A stretch of 64,000 nucleotides of DNA from contig WACJ01000404.1 in the NCBI GenBank assembly GCA_008973525.1, positions 806,001 through 870,000 on the forward strand, read 5' to 3'. Positions within the stretch are counted from its first letter, which is position 1; every line of letters starts with the position of its first letter. A model generated the notes under the pieces. It was not told the origin of the DNA and made no database searches. It worked only from the letters and a program-made list of their open reading frames with translations. The stretch is from Stenopsyche tienmushanensis (lineage: Eukaryota; Arthropoda; Insecta; Trichoptera; Stenopsychidae). Positions 1 through 12,600 of the stretch are shown in pieces. The position numbers and the translations under genes were made by a program.

Positions 1-789
1 TTGTCCAAGAAAAAAGTGAAGAATAGGAAAGAAACGAGGACGAAAGGAGGAATATCCATTTCTACTAGGCTCGTTTTGGATTTTAAAATGGCCGCATATA
101 TTATAAAGCAGATAGTTTGCGGCAAAAAGATAGCATAGAAGGAAAAATGAATAAGCTTATATTATATAACATGATTCGAGAAATGTCCCTTCTTATCTAT
201 TCGTGTCCATTTATTCTATTATCATATTCTGTTTATGTCAGATGAATTTCCCCCAAAAATAAATATCTTTCAAAGTCATCATGATTCTAAATTATGCTAG
301 AAAAATACTATTAAATTTAAAATATTCTGTTAGATTTACAAATATTTTAAGATACCTTGCTAATACGAGACTGGTTTTATTTGCAAAAAATTAATTCAAA
401 ATTAAATTTCCACTCTTAACTTTTTGTAAAAATTGACAAAAAATACTTTTGATGATAGATTAGACAAGTGTTAAATAAGATTTCTCCTATTGTGATTTGA
501 TGTGGCCGCGCAGAAAACCCTTGTTCACTACCCAGCTCTATACCTCTGTATTACAGGGAGAAAAAAGAAATGAAGGAAGAGGAGATGCCTACAGTCGTTC
601 TTATTTGTATATTCTTAGAATAGAGTCTTAGCTAGAAGGCACTAGAAGTGTTGATATCGTTTAGACAAAGCGTCGGTTATCATCAGTTCAGCTTTGGCCT
701 TCCTAGTATGTGTTGAAAGTTAGAAGTCAAAATATAATCATATTCAAAAGGAAAAGAAGATACCACAGATTGATGTAGTAAACCACGTA
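1..789. other. AT-rich non-coding stretch
   Basis: I see no exon, RNA gene or recognisable repeat here. On the gene model for the minus-strand signal-peptide exon at 2236-2343, this lies in or beyond its second intron. It could contain the decayed 5' part of the hAT element that is recognisable from about position 790, but I could not identify a left terminal repeat. Confidence 0.4.
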
Positions 790-1717
790 ACAAATCCTTC
801 CACTGAAACAATTTTTTCTGGTTAGCTAAGGATGCTTATTTAGCTGATATTTTTACTTATTTGAATGAACTAAATTTGGGCCTACAAGGTGCAACTGTAA
901 ATATTTTAAAGTTGAAAATAAAATAGAAGCGCTTATAAAAAAAATCGACCAATGGTTGAAATGCATTCACGAATGTGTGTATGAGTTTTTTCCAACACTG
1001 AACGATTTTATAGAAACTTCGAATGTAGAGTTTCCTAATGAAAATCGGCAGATTTTTATTGAACATTCAATGACTCTAAAAAGCAACTTCAGGAATTATT
1101 TTCTCAGTCCTGATTCTGGCAACAACTGGACTAGAGATCCATTTAACACGGAAATCATTGATGCTAAATATTTACGCATGAACAGGACATTCTCGTAGAA
1201 TTATCATGCGATACGTCCATGAAATTACAATTCAACAAAACTGAACTGACAAGCTTTTGGGGATTACACTGCGCTTGCAAATGAGGTACTCCAACATTTA
1301 ATTCCATTTTGTACAGCATGTTAATGTAAACAGGCTTTTTCGGCAATATTTTATATGAAATCAAATATAGAAACAAGCTCAATGCAGAAGCGAACCTTAG
1401 AATAAAACTTTCCAATATAAATAAATGTTATATGAGTTAAATGTATTATGATTTGTAATTTTTAAAATTCCTTTCACCAGGGTAGTTATTAAAATATCTA
1501 GTAATACATTTTTACCAATATTTATTATTGGCAGTGGGTACAAATCGCGGTTAAAATTCCAATCTTTAATTAAAAAATATTGACATTCTCTGTCTACATG
1601 CCGCGTAATAGGAAACCGTGTATATAGAGGGCCGCGAGCCAAAAGTCATAATTAGAAGACGTAAAAAATGTAATTCAAGAGGGGGTCCGCAAAGATAACT
1701 TTGTTTAAGAAGCGCTG
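790..1717 (+). mobile_element. hAT-superfamily transposon relic (3' half)
   Basis: Conceptual translation with several frameshifts gives the C-terminal half of a hAT transposase of the ZBED5/SCAND3-like kind. In order, one sees LADIFTYLNELNLGLQG (about 840-890), a helical stretch, FFPTLNDFIE, the family motif WTRDPFN (about 1128-1150), ELSCDTSMKLQFN (about 1197-1240), and the C-terminal dimerisation signature KYRNKLNAEANLRIKLSN (about 1363-1420). The longest intact frame is only 80 codons (956-1198), so this is a dead copy. The sequence GTTTAAGAAGCGCTG ending at 1717 looks like a hAT terminal inverted repeat (CAGCG... in reverse). The matching left end was not found. The order of motifs is seen directly; the family assignment rests on general knowledge of hAT proteins. 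Confidence 0.8.
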
Positions 1718-2235
1718 CAATAGACTGATAGTATAATCCAATTATAAAGTCATTTTACATTAAAGTATTTAAATTATACCTGCATTTTTATTGCAAATTT
1801 AATGAACATGTAATGACTTATGTTAATATTTTTAGTAATAAAGATATGATTTGTTATGGATTTAACTTTTTTAAATAAATCGGATTAATAATCTAATGAC
1901 AGATAGAATTTTTAGAAGTCAATTTAAATCGGATATAAAGGTAAATAACTCCACATATAAGAAAGATAATTTTCTCAAATCTGCTTAAAATATATTTACA
2001 TAGCATGAATAAGAATGCTGCTCGAAATTTATTAACAGAACAAGAAAAAAATATGTTTTTCGCTGATGAAATTTTATCAGCAAGGTTGATTTATTATTAA
2101 TATATGCAAAATATGTGCATAAATCGATGCCTCAAAAATGGCATTTTCTTGGTATGATTTATGGATGAATTTTCAGATTTGTGAAAAATTCGTTGCCGAA
2201 ATTCAGGGGTTGTGAACCTTTTTTGGATGACTTAC
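1718..2235 (-). other. Start of intron 2 of the minus-strand gene (inferred)
   Basis: Read on the minus strand, this begins with the donor GTAAGTCATCC at 2235 and continues as AT-rich sequence with no convincing acceptor or exon before the hAT relic. The intron therefore probably runs past the left edge of the window, with the old transposon inside it. Confidence 0.5.
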
Positions 2236-2236
2236 C
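2229..2236 (-). promoter_or_regulatory. 5' splice site of the signal-peptide exon
   Basis: Minus-strand GGAG|GTAAGTCA, with the last exon base at 2236. It matches the consensus G|GTAAGT and leaves the reading frame in phase 1. It fixes the 3' boundary of the coding exon. Confidence 0.75.
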
Positions 2237-2308
2237 TCCAGCAAGGACGAACTGCGCGGCAGCGAGACAGAGCAGCAGCCGCATGGCGGCGCAAGCATCT
2301 GTCCCCAT
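2236..2308 (-). CDS. First coding exon of a secreted or membrane protein (signal peptide), partial
   Basis: On the minus strand an ATG at 2308-2306 opens 24 codons plus one base before the donor GTAAGT. The residues are MGTDACAAMRLLLCLAAA followed by QFVLAG. The second in-frame ATG (2284-2282) gives a compact peptide with Arg, then a Leu/Ala-rich core, then a small-residue A-G end, which is a classical cleavable signal peptide. The first ATG would add eight residues. The exon ends in phase 1 directly after the signal sequence, an arrangement typical of genes whose next exon starts an extracellular domain, such as immunoglobulin-superfamily members or ligand-gated channel subunits. The mature protein is outside the window, so its function cannot be named. 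GC content is far above the surroundings, supporting a real exon. An antisense open frame at 2181-2366 is a shadow. I am confident in the exon and signal peptide, not in any gene identity. Confidence 0.75.
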
Positions 2309-2343
2309 GCGCGACCAGCCTGCACTCACGGATCTGACCTTAC
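2309..2343 (-). other. 5' untranslated part of the signal-peptide exon
   Basis: These 35 bases lie between the acceptor CAG and the first ATG of the minus-strand exon. They begin GTAAGGTCAG, so the exon starts with a donor-like sequence of its own. If the exon is joined to the CpG-island exon ending at 36793, the last nine bases of that exon plus these bases form an eight-codon upstream open frame, MDEVRSDP, with its stop here. The upstream frame depends on the inferred joining. Confidence 0.55.
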
Positions 2344-2366
2344 CTGAAAAAAAAACAAGTTATTAA
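2344..2366 (-). promoter_or_regulatory. 3' splice site juxtaposed to a 5' splice site (recursive-splice-like)
   Basis: Minus-strand sequence reads TAATAACTTG, nine T, then CAG|GTAAGG, with the cut between 2344 and 2343. TAATAAC makes a plausible branch point about 20 bases upstream. The polypyrimidine tract and CAG form a strong acceptor. The next six bases match a 5' splice site, as in recursive-splicing ratchet points described in Drosophila long introns. Confidence 0.6.
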
Positions 2367-5036
2367 ATAAATAAATGTGATAGCTGTGAGTGTGTAATTA
2401 AGGGATGAAGTGTTTTTATTTAGTTTCATGTGTGCTAAATAATATTTGGAATTTATGACAAATTTTGCGAGAAAACGCGCAAAAAAAGGACGAGAAAAAT
2501 CCAAAATGATAACCGATAACAAATCTATTCACAACATCGTCCCTCCGTCAGCATAATCTAGCAGTTCTATTCAATCACATCTTCAAGACCCCCTCCGGGC
2601 CATGATTCACAAACTTTTTAACAATCTTTTTTATGTTGTCATCCGAACTAAAAAAACGTAAAGTAACGAGTTTTCCATACAAATTTTCGCTTGATTGAAC
2701 TTCTTCCCGGAACACGGCGCTTACACCCGACCAACACCGGCAGGTCTTTTTTTTTCTATCGTAGAACCAAGTGAAGTAAAAAATTCATTTAAGGTCTATT
2801 CTTTGCGGCAAGGGTTGGTCTAAAACGGGGAAGACACCCATGATGAAATATAGTATACTACAACCTCGTACATTTTCCCTAATTGAGTGACCGCTCGCCA
2901 AATTGAGTGACCCAGTTTTGTTCGCAAACTTCCTTGACGGATCTTCCTTACGCTTAATTAAGCAAAAACGGGTACTCTTATCCACCTCTTTGACAAATAA
3001 AATATTAAAAATTGCCTTCCAAGATAAAAAAAATAAACGGAAAATGAATCTATTCAATATTATTTTTCAATGATATTACATTTTTTTAAGTTGTTTTTAA
3101 GCTATCCCTTCTATTTTCAACTATTTTAACATGATTTTTCATAGCGATACCTGGCATAGCGAACTAAATACCTGATATTACATACTCAAAAATTATGTTT
3201 TTATTAGAATCTCTTCATAAACGTACTATATTCGTTATCAAACCAATTGAAAGTTTTAATGTAATAACCATTTGATGGACTTTTCATTGCATTGAAGAGT
3301 ATAATCTCAACCAAGATCGTGATTTACCAGTGATATTTTATCAATAAAACCTATTAATTATTAAGACATTTTTCAAAACCGGTTTTCGGTTTTAAGAAAT
3401 ATAAAATTAAAATAACGGATATATTAAAATTATGTTATTTGATGTTTTAAGATTTATATGTTTGTTTTAGAAGAAATGCTCAAATCGGCAGTATCCCAAA
3501 CTCCAAGTACTGGCATTGAAGAAAAGCTCTGGACTGATTTAAGGAATGAAATGAATTGACAGGTTACTGAAGTGAAATCTGGAATATATCTGTAGGATTT
3601 ATATGTAAGTAATGTATAGGAAGGGAGTCGAAAAGTGTATCGGAATACTGTATAGACGACATAAAAGACATGAGGCTAAACAAAAATGACACCATGTAGA
3701 TATCATTTTCAACGATGATAAATTTCATCGATTCAAACAATATGAATGGACTGAAAAGAAATACTCTCTAGATGAAATTAGAGTAGGTCACATAAAATGA
3801 CATTTTAAATAGGAAACCTATGATCTTATTGTCAATCATATTTATTATATTGAACTCAATTGATATTACAAATAAAAAAATATTATTTTGAAGAAAAAAT
3901 AAAACATTCAAACAAACTGACTTGAGCTATATTATATTTGACTTGATCCTTTTTTTTACAATTTTTGGTTGGTTTTTTTATTTTTTTTATTTGGTTATTT
4001 TTAATTAGAGATAATGAAATTTTATATTTCTCAGGGGCTTTGGGGGAATTTTTGTGTCGTTATTACAAGGAAAATATTTTTGAGCAGAATGGAGACGTCC
4101 TTAAGAAGTATCTGACGCCTACTTAATATCGCACGACGAGTGGTTTTTTTTGCTAGAAATTTGAACTTGAAGATTTCAATTTCAACTTTTTTTCTTTATC
4201 TCCATTTTTCAATTACGCTAAAACGCTAGAGCCGTTTTATAATTTTTTCGGGGGCTGAAATTTAGTACCTTGTAATAATAATGCATGGGTGCTCGGAACG
4301 ACAAAAGTTTGTAATGTAGCGGAAAAAATAAAACGTTTTAAATGGCAGCCATGTGGCAGGAGGAATGTGTCTGTCCCAGAGAGGAGGAAAATTCGGAATG
4401 GGACCCGAGAGGATGCCACCAGGACCCCGAAAATGACGGGTCGTTAAAATTGGGACAATGGCAAGGATAGGTAAATGCAATTACGCGTGACAGCCGTGCA
4501 TGACGACACTGCAAAGCACCCATCGAGAAAAAATATAATTTATTCTTTAGTAGAAATCCAACGAAAAAAATACTTTTTTAATATGAGGATTATTCAATTT
4601 TTCCCCCAAAATAATTACAGTCCGTCAACATTTATATTTAATCATCGACTAAAATTTAAATGCATCGAAATATTTAGATTATAATTCATCTAAAATATTG
4701 TTCTCCAGAAAATATTAAATAAAAAATTTAAATTAAAAAGCCACCCTTACAAAGTAAGTTTTATTTATCTGCAACTGTATCCACAAATTAGCACAAAATT
4801 ATTTCACAGAATGTGTCCGACATGTAGGTCATAAATTGTGAACGGCCAGAGGACCATTTGCGTAAAGCCTTCATGTTATCAAGACTTCACCAGACGTATG
4901 GCTTAACGGCTGATGCTGACCGCACGCAGCTAAAAACAACCCTTTACAATTTTTTTTCCTAATATATAATAAATTCTAAAAATATGAACACTTTTCCGCT
5001 ATAATATTTTTAAAATAATAATAATTAATTTTAAAT
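2367..5036. other. Non-coding stretch, inferred part of intron 1
   Basis: AT-rich DNA with poly-T runs (3940-4000). Two higher-GC blocks lie at 4330-4510 and 4800-4940 and contain only short overlapping open frames in several phases, consistent with chance. I recognise no gene or transposon. Confidence 0.4.
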
Positions 5037-6090
5037 ATCGTTCGACTTATGACTATTCGCACTTACGATAAAAATAATATCGTTACTTTAAATTGCATTG
5101 CGGTGCGTGCGCATTATTAATAAGAAAGAAAATCAATCATATTAATGGATATATAATTGATATCATTAATGATTTATCACTCTAAAAAGCCGAGAGCCTT
5201 CAAAAGAATCAATATTGATATCTTACCACTATATTACAGCTCAAATAAAAAAGGGATGGATGACATAATTTATTTTTGAAGACTGGTTTTTAAATTTATT
5301 TATTCCAGAAGCAGAACAATATTGTAAACAGAAAGGGATTCCATTCAATATACTTTTAATACTAGACAATGCACCAGGATATCCACCACACATCGGAAAA
5401 TTATATCCTAACGTTAAAATCGTATATTTACCCCCTAATAGTGCCAGTATTTTGCAATCCATGGATCAGGGAGCTATTGCCACACTTAAAGCCTATTATT
5501 TAAAAACTACATTTGCTCAAGCAATACTAGAGCTCGACGATGGAAATCGTTTAAAGAATTTTGGCAGAATTTTAAGAATTTTTATGCATCGAAAATCAAA
5601 AGGTTGAAGAAAAGATTAAAAAAAATGAAATGGTATTGGAATCTCCAAAAAAATGATATTGGAAGAAATGGATGCAGGGTTCCTTCAAATTGACCAAGGA
5701 ATGCAAAAATAATAATATTGCGGATAACGAATGATTTTTGACTTTAAAAATAAGATCTTGCTTGCTACAAAGAAATATACAGGGAAAAAACAACAAATAA
5801 CTGAACTAAAGTTGGATATATTTTTTAAAAAGACTACTACTGCTTCTTCTTCCACTACTGATGATTAGCCAATGGATTGTATTTATATAAGTACAGATGA
5901 TGAAAGATTTTAAATATTAATTAAGTAAATATTTTATATTAATAAATAAATACAAATTTAACAATATAAAAATATAAATATATACACATGTTAAATTTTA
6001 GCCCAATTTAAGTTACATATTTTGTATGAAATTCGACTTACGACCAAAGTCCAGGAACGTATCTCGGTCATAAGTCGAGAACAACCTGTA
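5037..6090 (+). mobile_element. Tigger/pogo-like DNA transposon, decayed and shortened
   Basis: The right end (about 6031-6090) carries CGACTTACGACC and GGTCATAAGTCGAGAA and ends in ACCTG followed by TA, as expected for a pogo-type element whose terminus starts CAGG next to a TA target. The left end (5037-5132) contains TTCGACTTATGACTATTCGC, matching a detached copy of the same end at 37711-37813. Between them lies a DDE transposase relic. At about 1.05 kb it is shorter than typical autonomous Tigger elements (about 2-2.5 kb), and the N-terminal DNA-binding part is missing. The outermost bases of the left repeat are poorly preserved. Confidence 0.8.
5247..5870 (+). pseudogene. Tigger-like (TIGD1-type) DDE transposase fragment
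   Basis: Translation on the plus strand shows the WMT...FEDWF segment (from about 5256, with an internal stop), then FNILLILDNAPGYPPHIGK (about 5340-5400). The DN pair there is the second catalytic Asp region of DDE_1 transposases. NVKIVYLPPNSASILQSMDQ (about 5410-5470) and ATLKAYYLKTTFAQAI (about 5480-5528) follow, which is the usual order for TIGD1-like proteins. Beyond about 5560 the frame drifts through frameshifts. The first catalytic block and the CENP-B-type DNA-binding domain are absent. It is not functional. An antisense open frame at 5241-5462 is a shadow of it. Confidence 0.85.
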
Positions 6091-6142
6091 CTGTATTTAA
6101 ACATTAATAACATTTTTTTAATTAAATATATTTTTTATTATA

Positions 6143-6216
6143 GGCACGGTAAGGCAAATTGACTTAAACGTCACGAAAGGTGAAACTTCAAACGACAATT
6201 GGTGGGAAAAAGAATG
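6143..6216 (+). repeat. Short dispersed repeat, copy 1
   Basis: About 72 bases starting GCACGGTAAGGCAAATTGAC are repeated at 43675-43747 with roughly 80% identity by eye, in the same orientation. Shared blocks include AATTGACTT, TCACGAAA and TGAAACT. It lies about 50 bases past the Tigger-like right end. I do not recognise the family. Confidence 0.65.
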
Positions 6217-9200
6217 CTATATGTAGTATAAATCAACCACTAGATCAAAAGCTTGTATATATTATTACATATTATACAACTTTAGTTTCATATTTTTATT
6301 AAAAATTTCCATTAAAAAATTAATGTATAAAATCCTAGGAGCTAAGAAGTTTTATTACTAACCCAGGAGTCTTACGCATTTTTTATTAATACAATATCGC
6401 TCAAAATGACATTCAAATAAGTAAATTATTTTCAATTATTCGTGTAGATATTAAATATTATTTTTAAGCAAATTGTTTTAAAATGAACAATATGTCAAAA
6501 TGAAACTCGGACAGTCAACAAAAACACACCTCTTATTCTGAAGGGATCATATCATAGGAGAATTTTCTAGAGGGGAAATTCAAATGGTGGTTTTCTTTTG
6601 TATCAATTGGGGTGATAAATACAATATCGCTATGATTTAACACAAGAACACTAGCATGTTTATTTCATCAAAATCTTTGATGCCGATTTGATCATCTGAA
6701 TATCGTCAATGGACATTTTGTATCGCATAGAAAACTTTCTTCGTTATTTTTCAACAATCTGGATTTATGCACAAAATTTGTGAACAAAATTAAATAGATT
6801 TTACTTATGTTAGCATTTGTGAAACTGTTATAAAAAATAATTATGTAAAAACACATTTTTATGAATTTACATTTATCATCCATACAGTAATGGCTATTTT
6901 TTAATTTATAATATATAATAAGAAAATTAATTTTATTATGATTGCGGATTTTGAGCATGATGTCTTGTTGTATTTCTTTTTTGTTAATATTTGTATGTTG
7001 CTGAAAAATGGAAGTATTTTCTTGGAGTACTTTGCAGGAATTTCGGAAATAAATTCAGTGTCCCAGTAATAAAAGACGATGGTCCTATATTATAAATTAT
7101 CTCCAGCGACAGCGTAAAGAATGGGAACCGTTTTATATTGTAACTGTTAATTCTGGTGAACAAACGTCTCCTGTCCGCCGTGCAGAAAGGACCGGGACCA
7201 TTTTCTCTAAGCTCCTGACAAATGGGTCCAATAACAATCGAAGCCCACCCACAGGATAGTCGTTTCACGTCCAATGGTACTAGTTATATTGGAAAAGTTT
7301 TCAGTGTTAAGTTTCACTTGATGCACCGGCAGACGGGCACCGTTTTACGAAAGACCATTAGAAGTGAATCTCCCGACAGGACAGAACGTCCCTTGTGGTC
7401 TGGTGGCCGTCTCAATGTGGTCTTATCTCAGGGACGTGTCACCATCGATCTTTTTGCAGCATCAGACCTCACCATGGGATATGCGAGCCGACGTCCACCC
7501 CGGATAATATTCACTTAAGGATATTGCAAAGATTTTCTACAGAAACTTTCTTGTTAAGAATATATTTCATCTTCGTATGAATAAAATTTGCTTGTAAATA
7601 TCACAAAATTTCGTCTAGAAGAAAAAAACCTGTCCTATGGAAAATAAATATAAGCGAAAAATATTTAGAGCTCAAGCAGAAAAAATATGTTATAAAAAGC
7701 ATATTATCTATGAGCAAAATTGCCTTTTATAAACAATCTAGAGCACTATATTTGCAACATTACAATGGATTTATAAATAAATGGAGAATGAATTTGTTGG
7801 AATCATATACATCAATATTGAATGCATAATCAATCTGAAAGCTTGCTGTATATAAAAGGGAATGGCTTTAACGATAGGGTTGTTAACCTTTTTTTAAAAA
7901 AAGCTTGAAGAATGATCCAGACTTAGATGATCAATTGTAGCTATATATTTTAAATAAATGTTTTTCCACAGAAAGAAATACAAAATTTATAAGAGTACTT
8001 CTCATATGTTTAGTTCTATACAACATCATTAGCAAAAAAGTAGATGCCGCTGAATAAAAGCTCATAATAAGAGCTATGTTAGATTTGATGTTATGAACAT
8101 AGGCAAGACTTTGTGAAATTGAAGATCAAATGATGATTTGCTTATTCTGAAGTTATACATTATTTTGAGTTTAATCAGTATGCTATTGAAAGTATTCAAT
8201 TTCTTTGGCTTCATCAAATTAACTAGATGTTTATTTTGATTTCGCCAATTCCACGCTAATTGCATCGTTTCTTGTACCGGCAAACGAGGTGAGATTACGG
8301 AAATGGCATCATCAAAGTAATTATTTGGTCTTACAAATGGGGCGTAATTTGGGTGCATCCCCGCACGTGTCCCGGGTCAAATATTTAGCGGGCCACATTA
8401 TAAGAGTAATTGAATGCTCAACATGAAGCAACGCTCAACAAAAGGCCCTTGAACAAACGCAAAGGTAGGTCAAACATGCTAATTTACCAAACACAATGAA
8501 GGCAGGTCTGGTTTTATTCATTCATTATCATAACATTACCCAAACATTCGTAGCCCGGGCATAAAACGTCTCCCGCTCCCGGGTCCTCCAAATTGAAGGT
8601 GCGCGTCAATGCCGGCGATATTACACTTTTATGGCCGATATTATATTTTGATGAGGTCATCATAATGATCATATTCATATCCACCATCAAGCTTTATTTC
8701 TGCCAAATTAAATAGTAGAGACGATTGATCCGCAAATTCAATTTGTCCTATGAAGATGAATGCCTAAATAATATGATTGTCGATAGTTCTTTGATTTAGC
8801 AAAAAATAGTCGAAAGAAAGAATAAAAAACCACACTATATATTTTCGATGCTATGGATATATTTGTATGAATAAGTAAAAGAAAAAAGTTCGATAGGCGT
8901 GTCAGTGATGTGTAAAAATTTTGGTTCAGTGATTTTTCACATTTCTTTGAGCAAAGTCTTCCATGCGATAAATATGTATAACATCTGAGTTCTTGCGAAA
9001 TTCTTTGAACAATGTATTATTTACATCAATATACATACATAGAGTATGCAATCTTACGTTATCAAATTGAGTATAAAAATATTCTGAAGGGGAGTTGATG
9101 ATATAAAACCCTAAAGTAAATTATTTTTATACTATATAACTTAATTAATCTTTACTTATTTAATTGCGATTTAAAACTGAACTTTAAAAGCACAGGACTC

Positions 9201-9261
9201 CTGCTATAAAGCTCAGATTTAATTCGGATTGCAAATTAAAATCAAATAAGGGAGATTGAAG
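6217..9261. other. Non-coding stretch, inferred part of intron 1
   Basis: Mostly AT-rich. Higher-GC blocks at 7090-7520 and 8260-8660 hold overlapping short frames on both strands (the longest is 98 codons at 7222-7518) without splice signals or recognisable domains. They may be regulatory DNA; no gene is supported. Confidence 0.4.
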
Positions 9262-9676
9262 TATTAATAATAGATTGTACAGTATTCTTCTTCAATAGAT
9301 ACAATATTTTTCCACCAATTTTTTTTTCCCCACCTATTTAATAATTGAAATTCAATGAGTTTTTATATAAAATATTTTTCAATTCCTCATTTCACGTCTT
9401 CTTTATTTATGATCTTTTCCCGATAAATAATGCCGCATTGATCTAAATAAATTATAATCGGAAAGAGCAAGATCAGGAGAATAAAGTGGATGCAGAACTG
9501 TTGACTCAAATTTTCACTTTTAAAGTGTTTAAACCATCTCTAGCATTAAAAATAGTTGAAGATTCTCAGAGTGTATCCCAAATATTTTTAGTTGCAGTTG
9601 TTGCATTAACTTTCTGAAGATATTCGTACAGTATGCAATTACGCGTAAATTGTTTATTCGGCACAAAATCCATCAT
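9262..9676 (-). mobile_element. mariner transposon remnant with central deletion
   Basis: Minus-strand translation begins at an ATG at 9676 (or 9673) with MDFVPNKQFTRNCILYEYL, a mariner N-terminus, and continues through NATTATKNI to about 9500. It then jumps to the C-terminal block with HPLYSPDLALSDYNLFRSM (about 9490-9430) and LSGK. A degraded tail with WWKNIVSIEEEYC, the usual mariner C-terminus, reaches about 9265. The first two catalytic Asp blocks and most of the middle are gone, leaving about 415 bases of a gene that is normally about 1.0 kb. Frameshifts and stops are present. I could not define terminal inverted repeats. Confidence 0.8.
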
Positions 9677-12600
9677 CTTGAAATGCAGTTTGAAAAAAAA
9701 AGTTTTTTGTAGAAAATAACGTCCTCCAAATGTTATTTAACTAACAAAATATATCTACAATATACCTATGATGCATTATGTGTGCCATTTTCTTAGAGTT
9801 AACTATAAGACGATGGACCACATCTGTATCATGCTTCCTTTAACTTGCACGAATAAACGACGTTAGGTTAAGTATTGTTGACTTTTATTGCAAACCATCA
9901 ATAATTTAATATTAATTTGACATACATTTAATTTATATTGCATTTATAACTAATATATTTCATAGGTTTTTAGCAAAATACGCTGATTTTTGTTAAATAG
10001 TCATTTATAGGTCATTTAAAACTTGAATTTATTAATTACAAATAAGCCAAGCAAGTCTAAGCTCAACCCAAATATTGTTTTATAGTTTTTCATAGTTTTT
10101 CTTCGGCGCATTATTTGGCTGATGTAAAATTTTATGATAATTTAAGGAGCTTTAAACAGTTTTGAGACTATGATTTGATAGTTTGAGTTGTAACAAAAAT
10201 ATTTTTTAAGTTTATTTCGTTCTCTTTAGCTTGTATATAATAGGTAGAAATGTGATATTTTATTGTTAGAAGGATTGAAAACTGCTCTTTGGAGGATGAG
10301 GCTATATTGAGGATGAGGATGAGGATAAAATCCACGAGAATGTTTGTTCGGGTCCAGTCATTAACACAGGCAGATCGATGAGGCGATGGAGCCTAAGAGG
10401 TGACGCTATCCCGGGCCGGAATTCCCAACCGGGAAAACCCGGGGCGTCTGCTCCCCAGTTGCACCAACTTCCAAATTGCTCCCGATACTTTTATTGGTAG
10501 ATTAGTGAAGTTAGTACAAAAGTTGCCGGCGGACCAAAAGTGGTCGGGGAACCCAACGTTTATTGTTTCAGATGATGAAAAGTGGTCCCGCGAAGTTTAC
10601 GACACAGCATATAATAACAGAAGAAATTCCGAAGAGAAGATCCTCATTATTATAAATCTTTATCTCGGATCGTAAAAGGAAACTTTTTTGTTTTTGCTAA
10701 TGAGCAAAAAGTTGTTATTAGACGAAAATGTGGATATTTTCCCGAGCGAGCATAAAAAACTCCAACAAAAGAAGTAATCCCTGTCTTAAATCAAGATTAA
10801 GAAAATAGGTTTGTTTTAATTTGAGCCAATTCACCGTTTAAATAAATTAAGTGCTAAATTATCTAAATTATACAAAAGTACAAGCTTCACATTCAGAATT
10901 TATGGAACAAATTTTAAAAAAAAATAGCATCATGCACTTTCATCAATGTGTTGAAATAATATGAAACGATCGCCAAATTTCGATAGGACAAGCATAATTT
11001 TGATCATCCGCTTGATTGATATTAAAGTATTTATTCAAAAGATATTAGAATCAAATTTTTATTTACAGATGTTATCTAAAAGTAGTGGATTTTAAGCGCG
11101 AAACTAATTGATAAAATTCGAAGCTGTGACATAAAAGGAAATCTTGACATAGCTTCGACTCATTTTACCCAAAAACTAGAATTTCCCCTCATTTATAGCT
11201 AAGATCTATCCTTTCTACCCGGAAGGAAGAAACTCAACATACATCGAAGGATTTGAAAGGAAAGGATATAGTCAAAGACATTAAGACGTATAAAATCAGG
11301 CTAGAAATGTTGATGCGTTCTATGGACACAAAACTATATTTTTATCAAAGCTTTTTTTATTGTACTAATTTATGGAATCAAATATAGATAGTTTCGTACC
11401 ATATTTGAGGGTTATTTCGATCACATATCTACTCAAGTAGGAATGATATTGTATTAAATATCTCCCAACAACTCATTACATATTTCTTTTATTGACATAA
11501 TACGTGTGAATATATTTTCTTATTATTCCTAATTTTATTTCGTTCAATATCTTCTCAAGGATTTCTTTACTACATTATCGTTCAAAAAGCCCTCTTATTC
11601 TGGTGACAAACTACAAATAATCTGTTGAATCTACCTCTAACTCGTATGATAATTGTCATGATCCTGAGAAACATATGTATGAAACATTTAAATATACAAA
11701 TTGTGTTATGATCGAATTTTAATGAATTAATTTAATCATTTCAGTAAGGGCTTAATTATGTAATACTTTTAACAGCATGCACTTTCATATTGAAAGGATT
11801 CAATTGCGGTTGTTTGCACACGCGATGTATAATATCCATGGTTCATGGCGAATATTTGTGAACATTAATTATGCGATTATTCAACGGATTTCTAAAAGGG
11901 AGAGGCTTATTTCGTTAATAGGAAAGCTGCAAAATTTATTCGAAGTTAATATAATGAAAACCGCAAATTTAAGGCTTTGACCCTATTCATTATATCCAAA
12001 TCCTAGGAGCAAAGTTGCGGTCGCTCAATCAAAAACGAATTTCTCATTATACAATAGAATTTTCAATTGGCCACTATTGTTGAAGGACGTCCGTTTTATG
12101 GAAATAATTTATTCGTCCACTTGTTTGCTCGACAGCCACCCCCATTAACGACCCTTTCGAGGTTCGAACTCTGCGCCGAATCCGATTTGTTTGCTTAAGC
12201 GTCGAAATTGTCTTATTTAGAAGATTAGCCGCCGGTTGCAGTTTGGTTGCAGGAATCATGCCGAGTGGAGTCGTTGAGTGCACTCAATAAAGATAACTGT
12301 CCATAAGGTTCTCGTTCAATCACCGACTTTCATCCAAGCCCAGGAAGACTTCCCACGATCGTCTGGGTCGTAAAAATGCTGAATGCATCTCCATGGGGGG
12401 GTGGAGATGTTTTCCGAGTGAATCTTCCACTTCACGATAAATGCTGTTCGATGGGAAAGAAACCAAATCGTACACATTAAGTGATGCATTAAAGCTTTAT
12501 AAAATGTAATGTTAAAATCATTCAGACATTTTTTTCTTACAAAGATCCGACTTAATATACCTCCATATTTTACTTAAATCTATTCCACAATTCAACTTAG

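Noticed and set aside
956..1198. 80-codon frame considered as a host gene
   Set aside because: It is part of a frameshifted hAT transposase that continues on both sides in other phases.
2181..2366. 61-codon plus-strand frame over the signal-peptide exon
   Set aside because: It is the antisense shadow of the minus-strand exon, and the splice signals are all on the minus strand.
7222..7518. 98-codon plus-strand frame in a GC-enriched block
   Set aside because: Other phases and the opposite strand are also partly open. No motif or splice signal supports it.
12150..12180. B-box-like GGTTCGAA, considered as a tRNA gene
   Set aside because: No A box at the right distance and no cloverleaf stems can be formed. 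A similar GGTTCGATT at about 21257 fails for the same reason.
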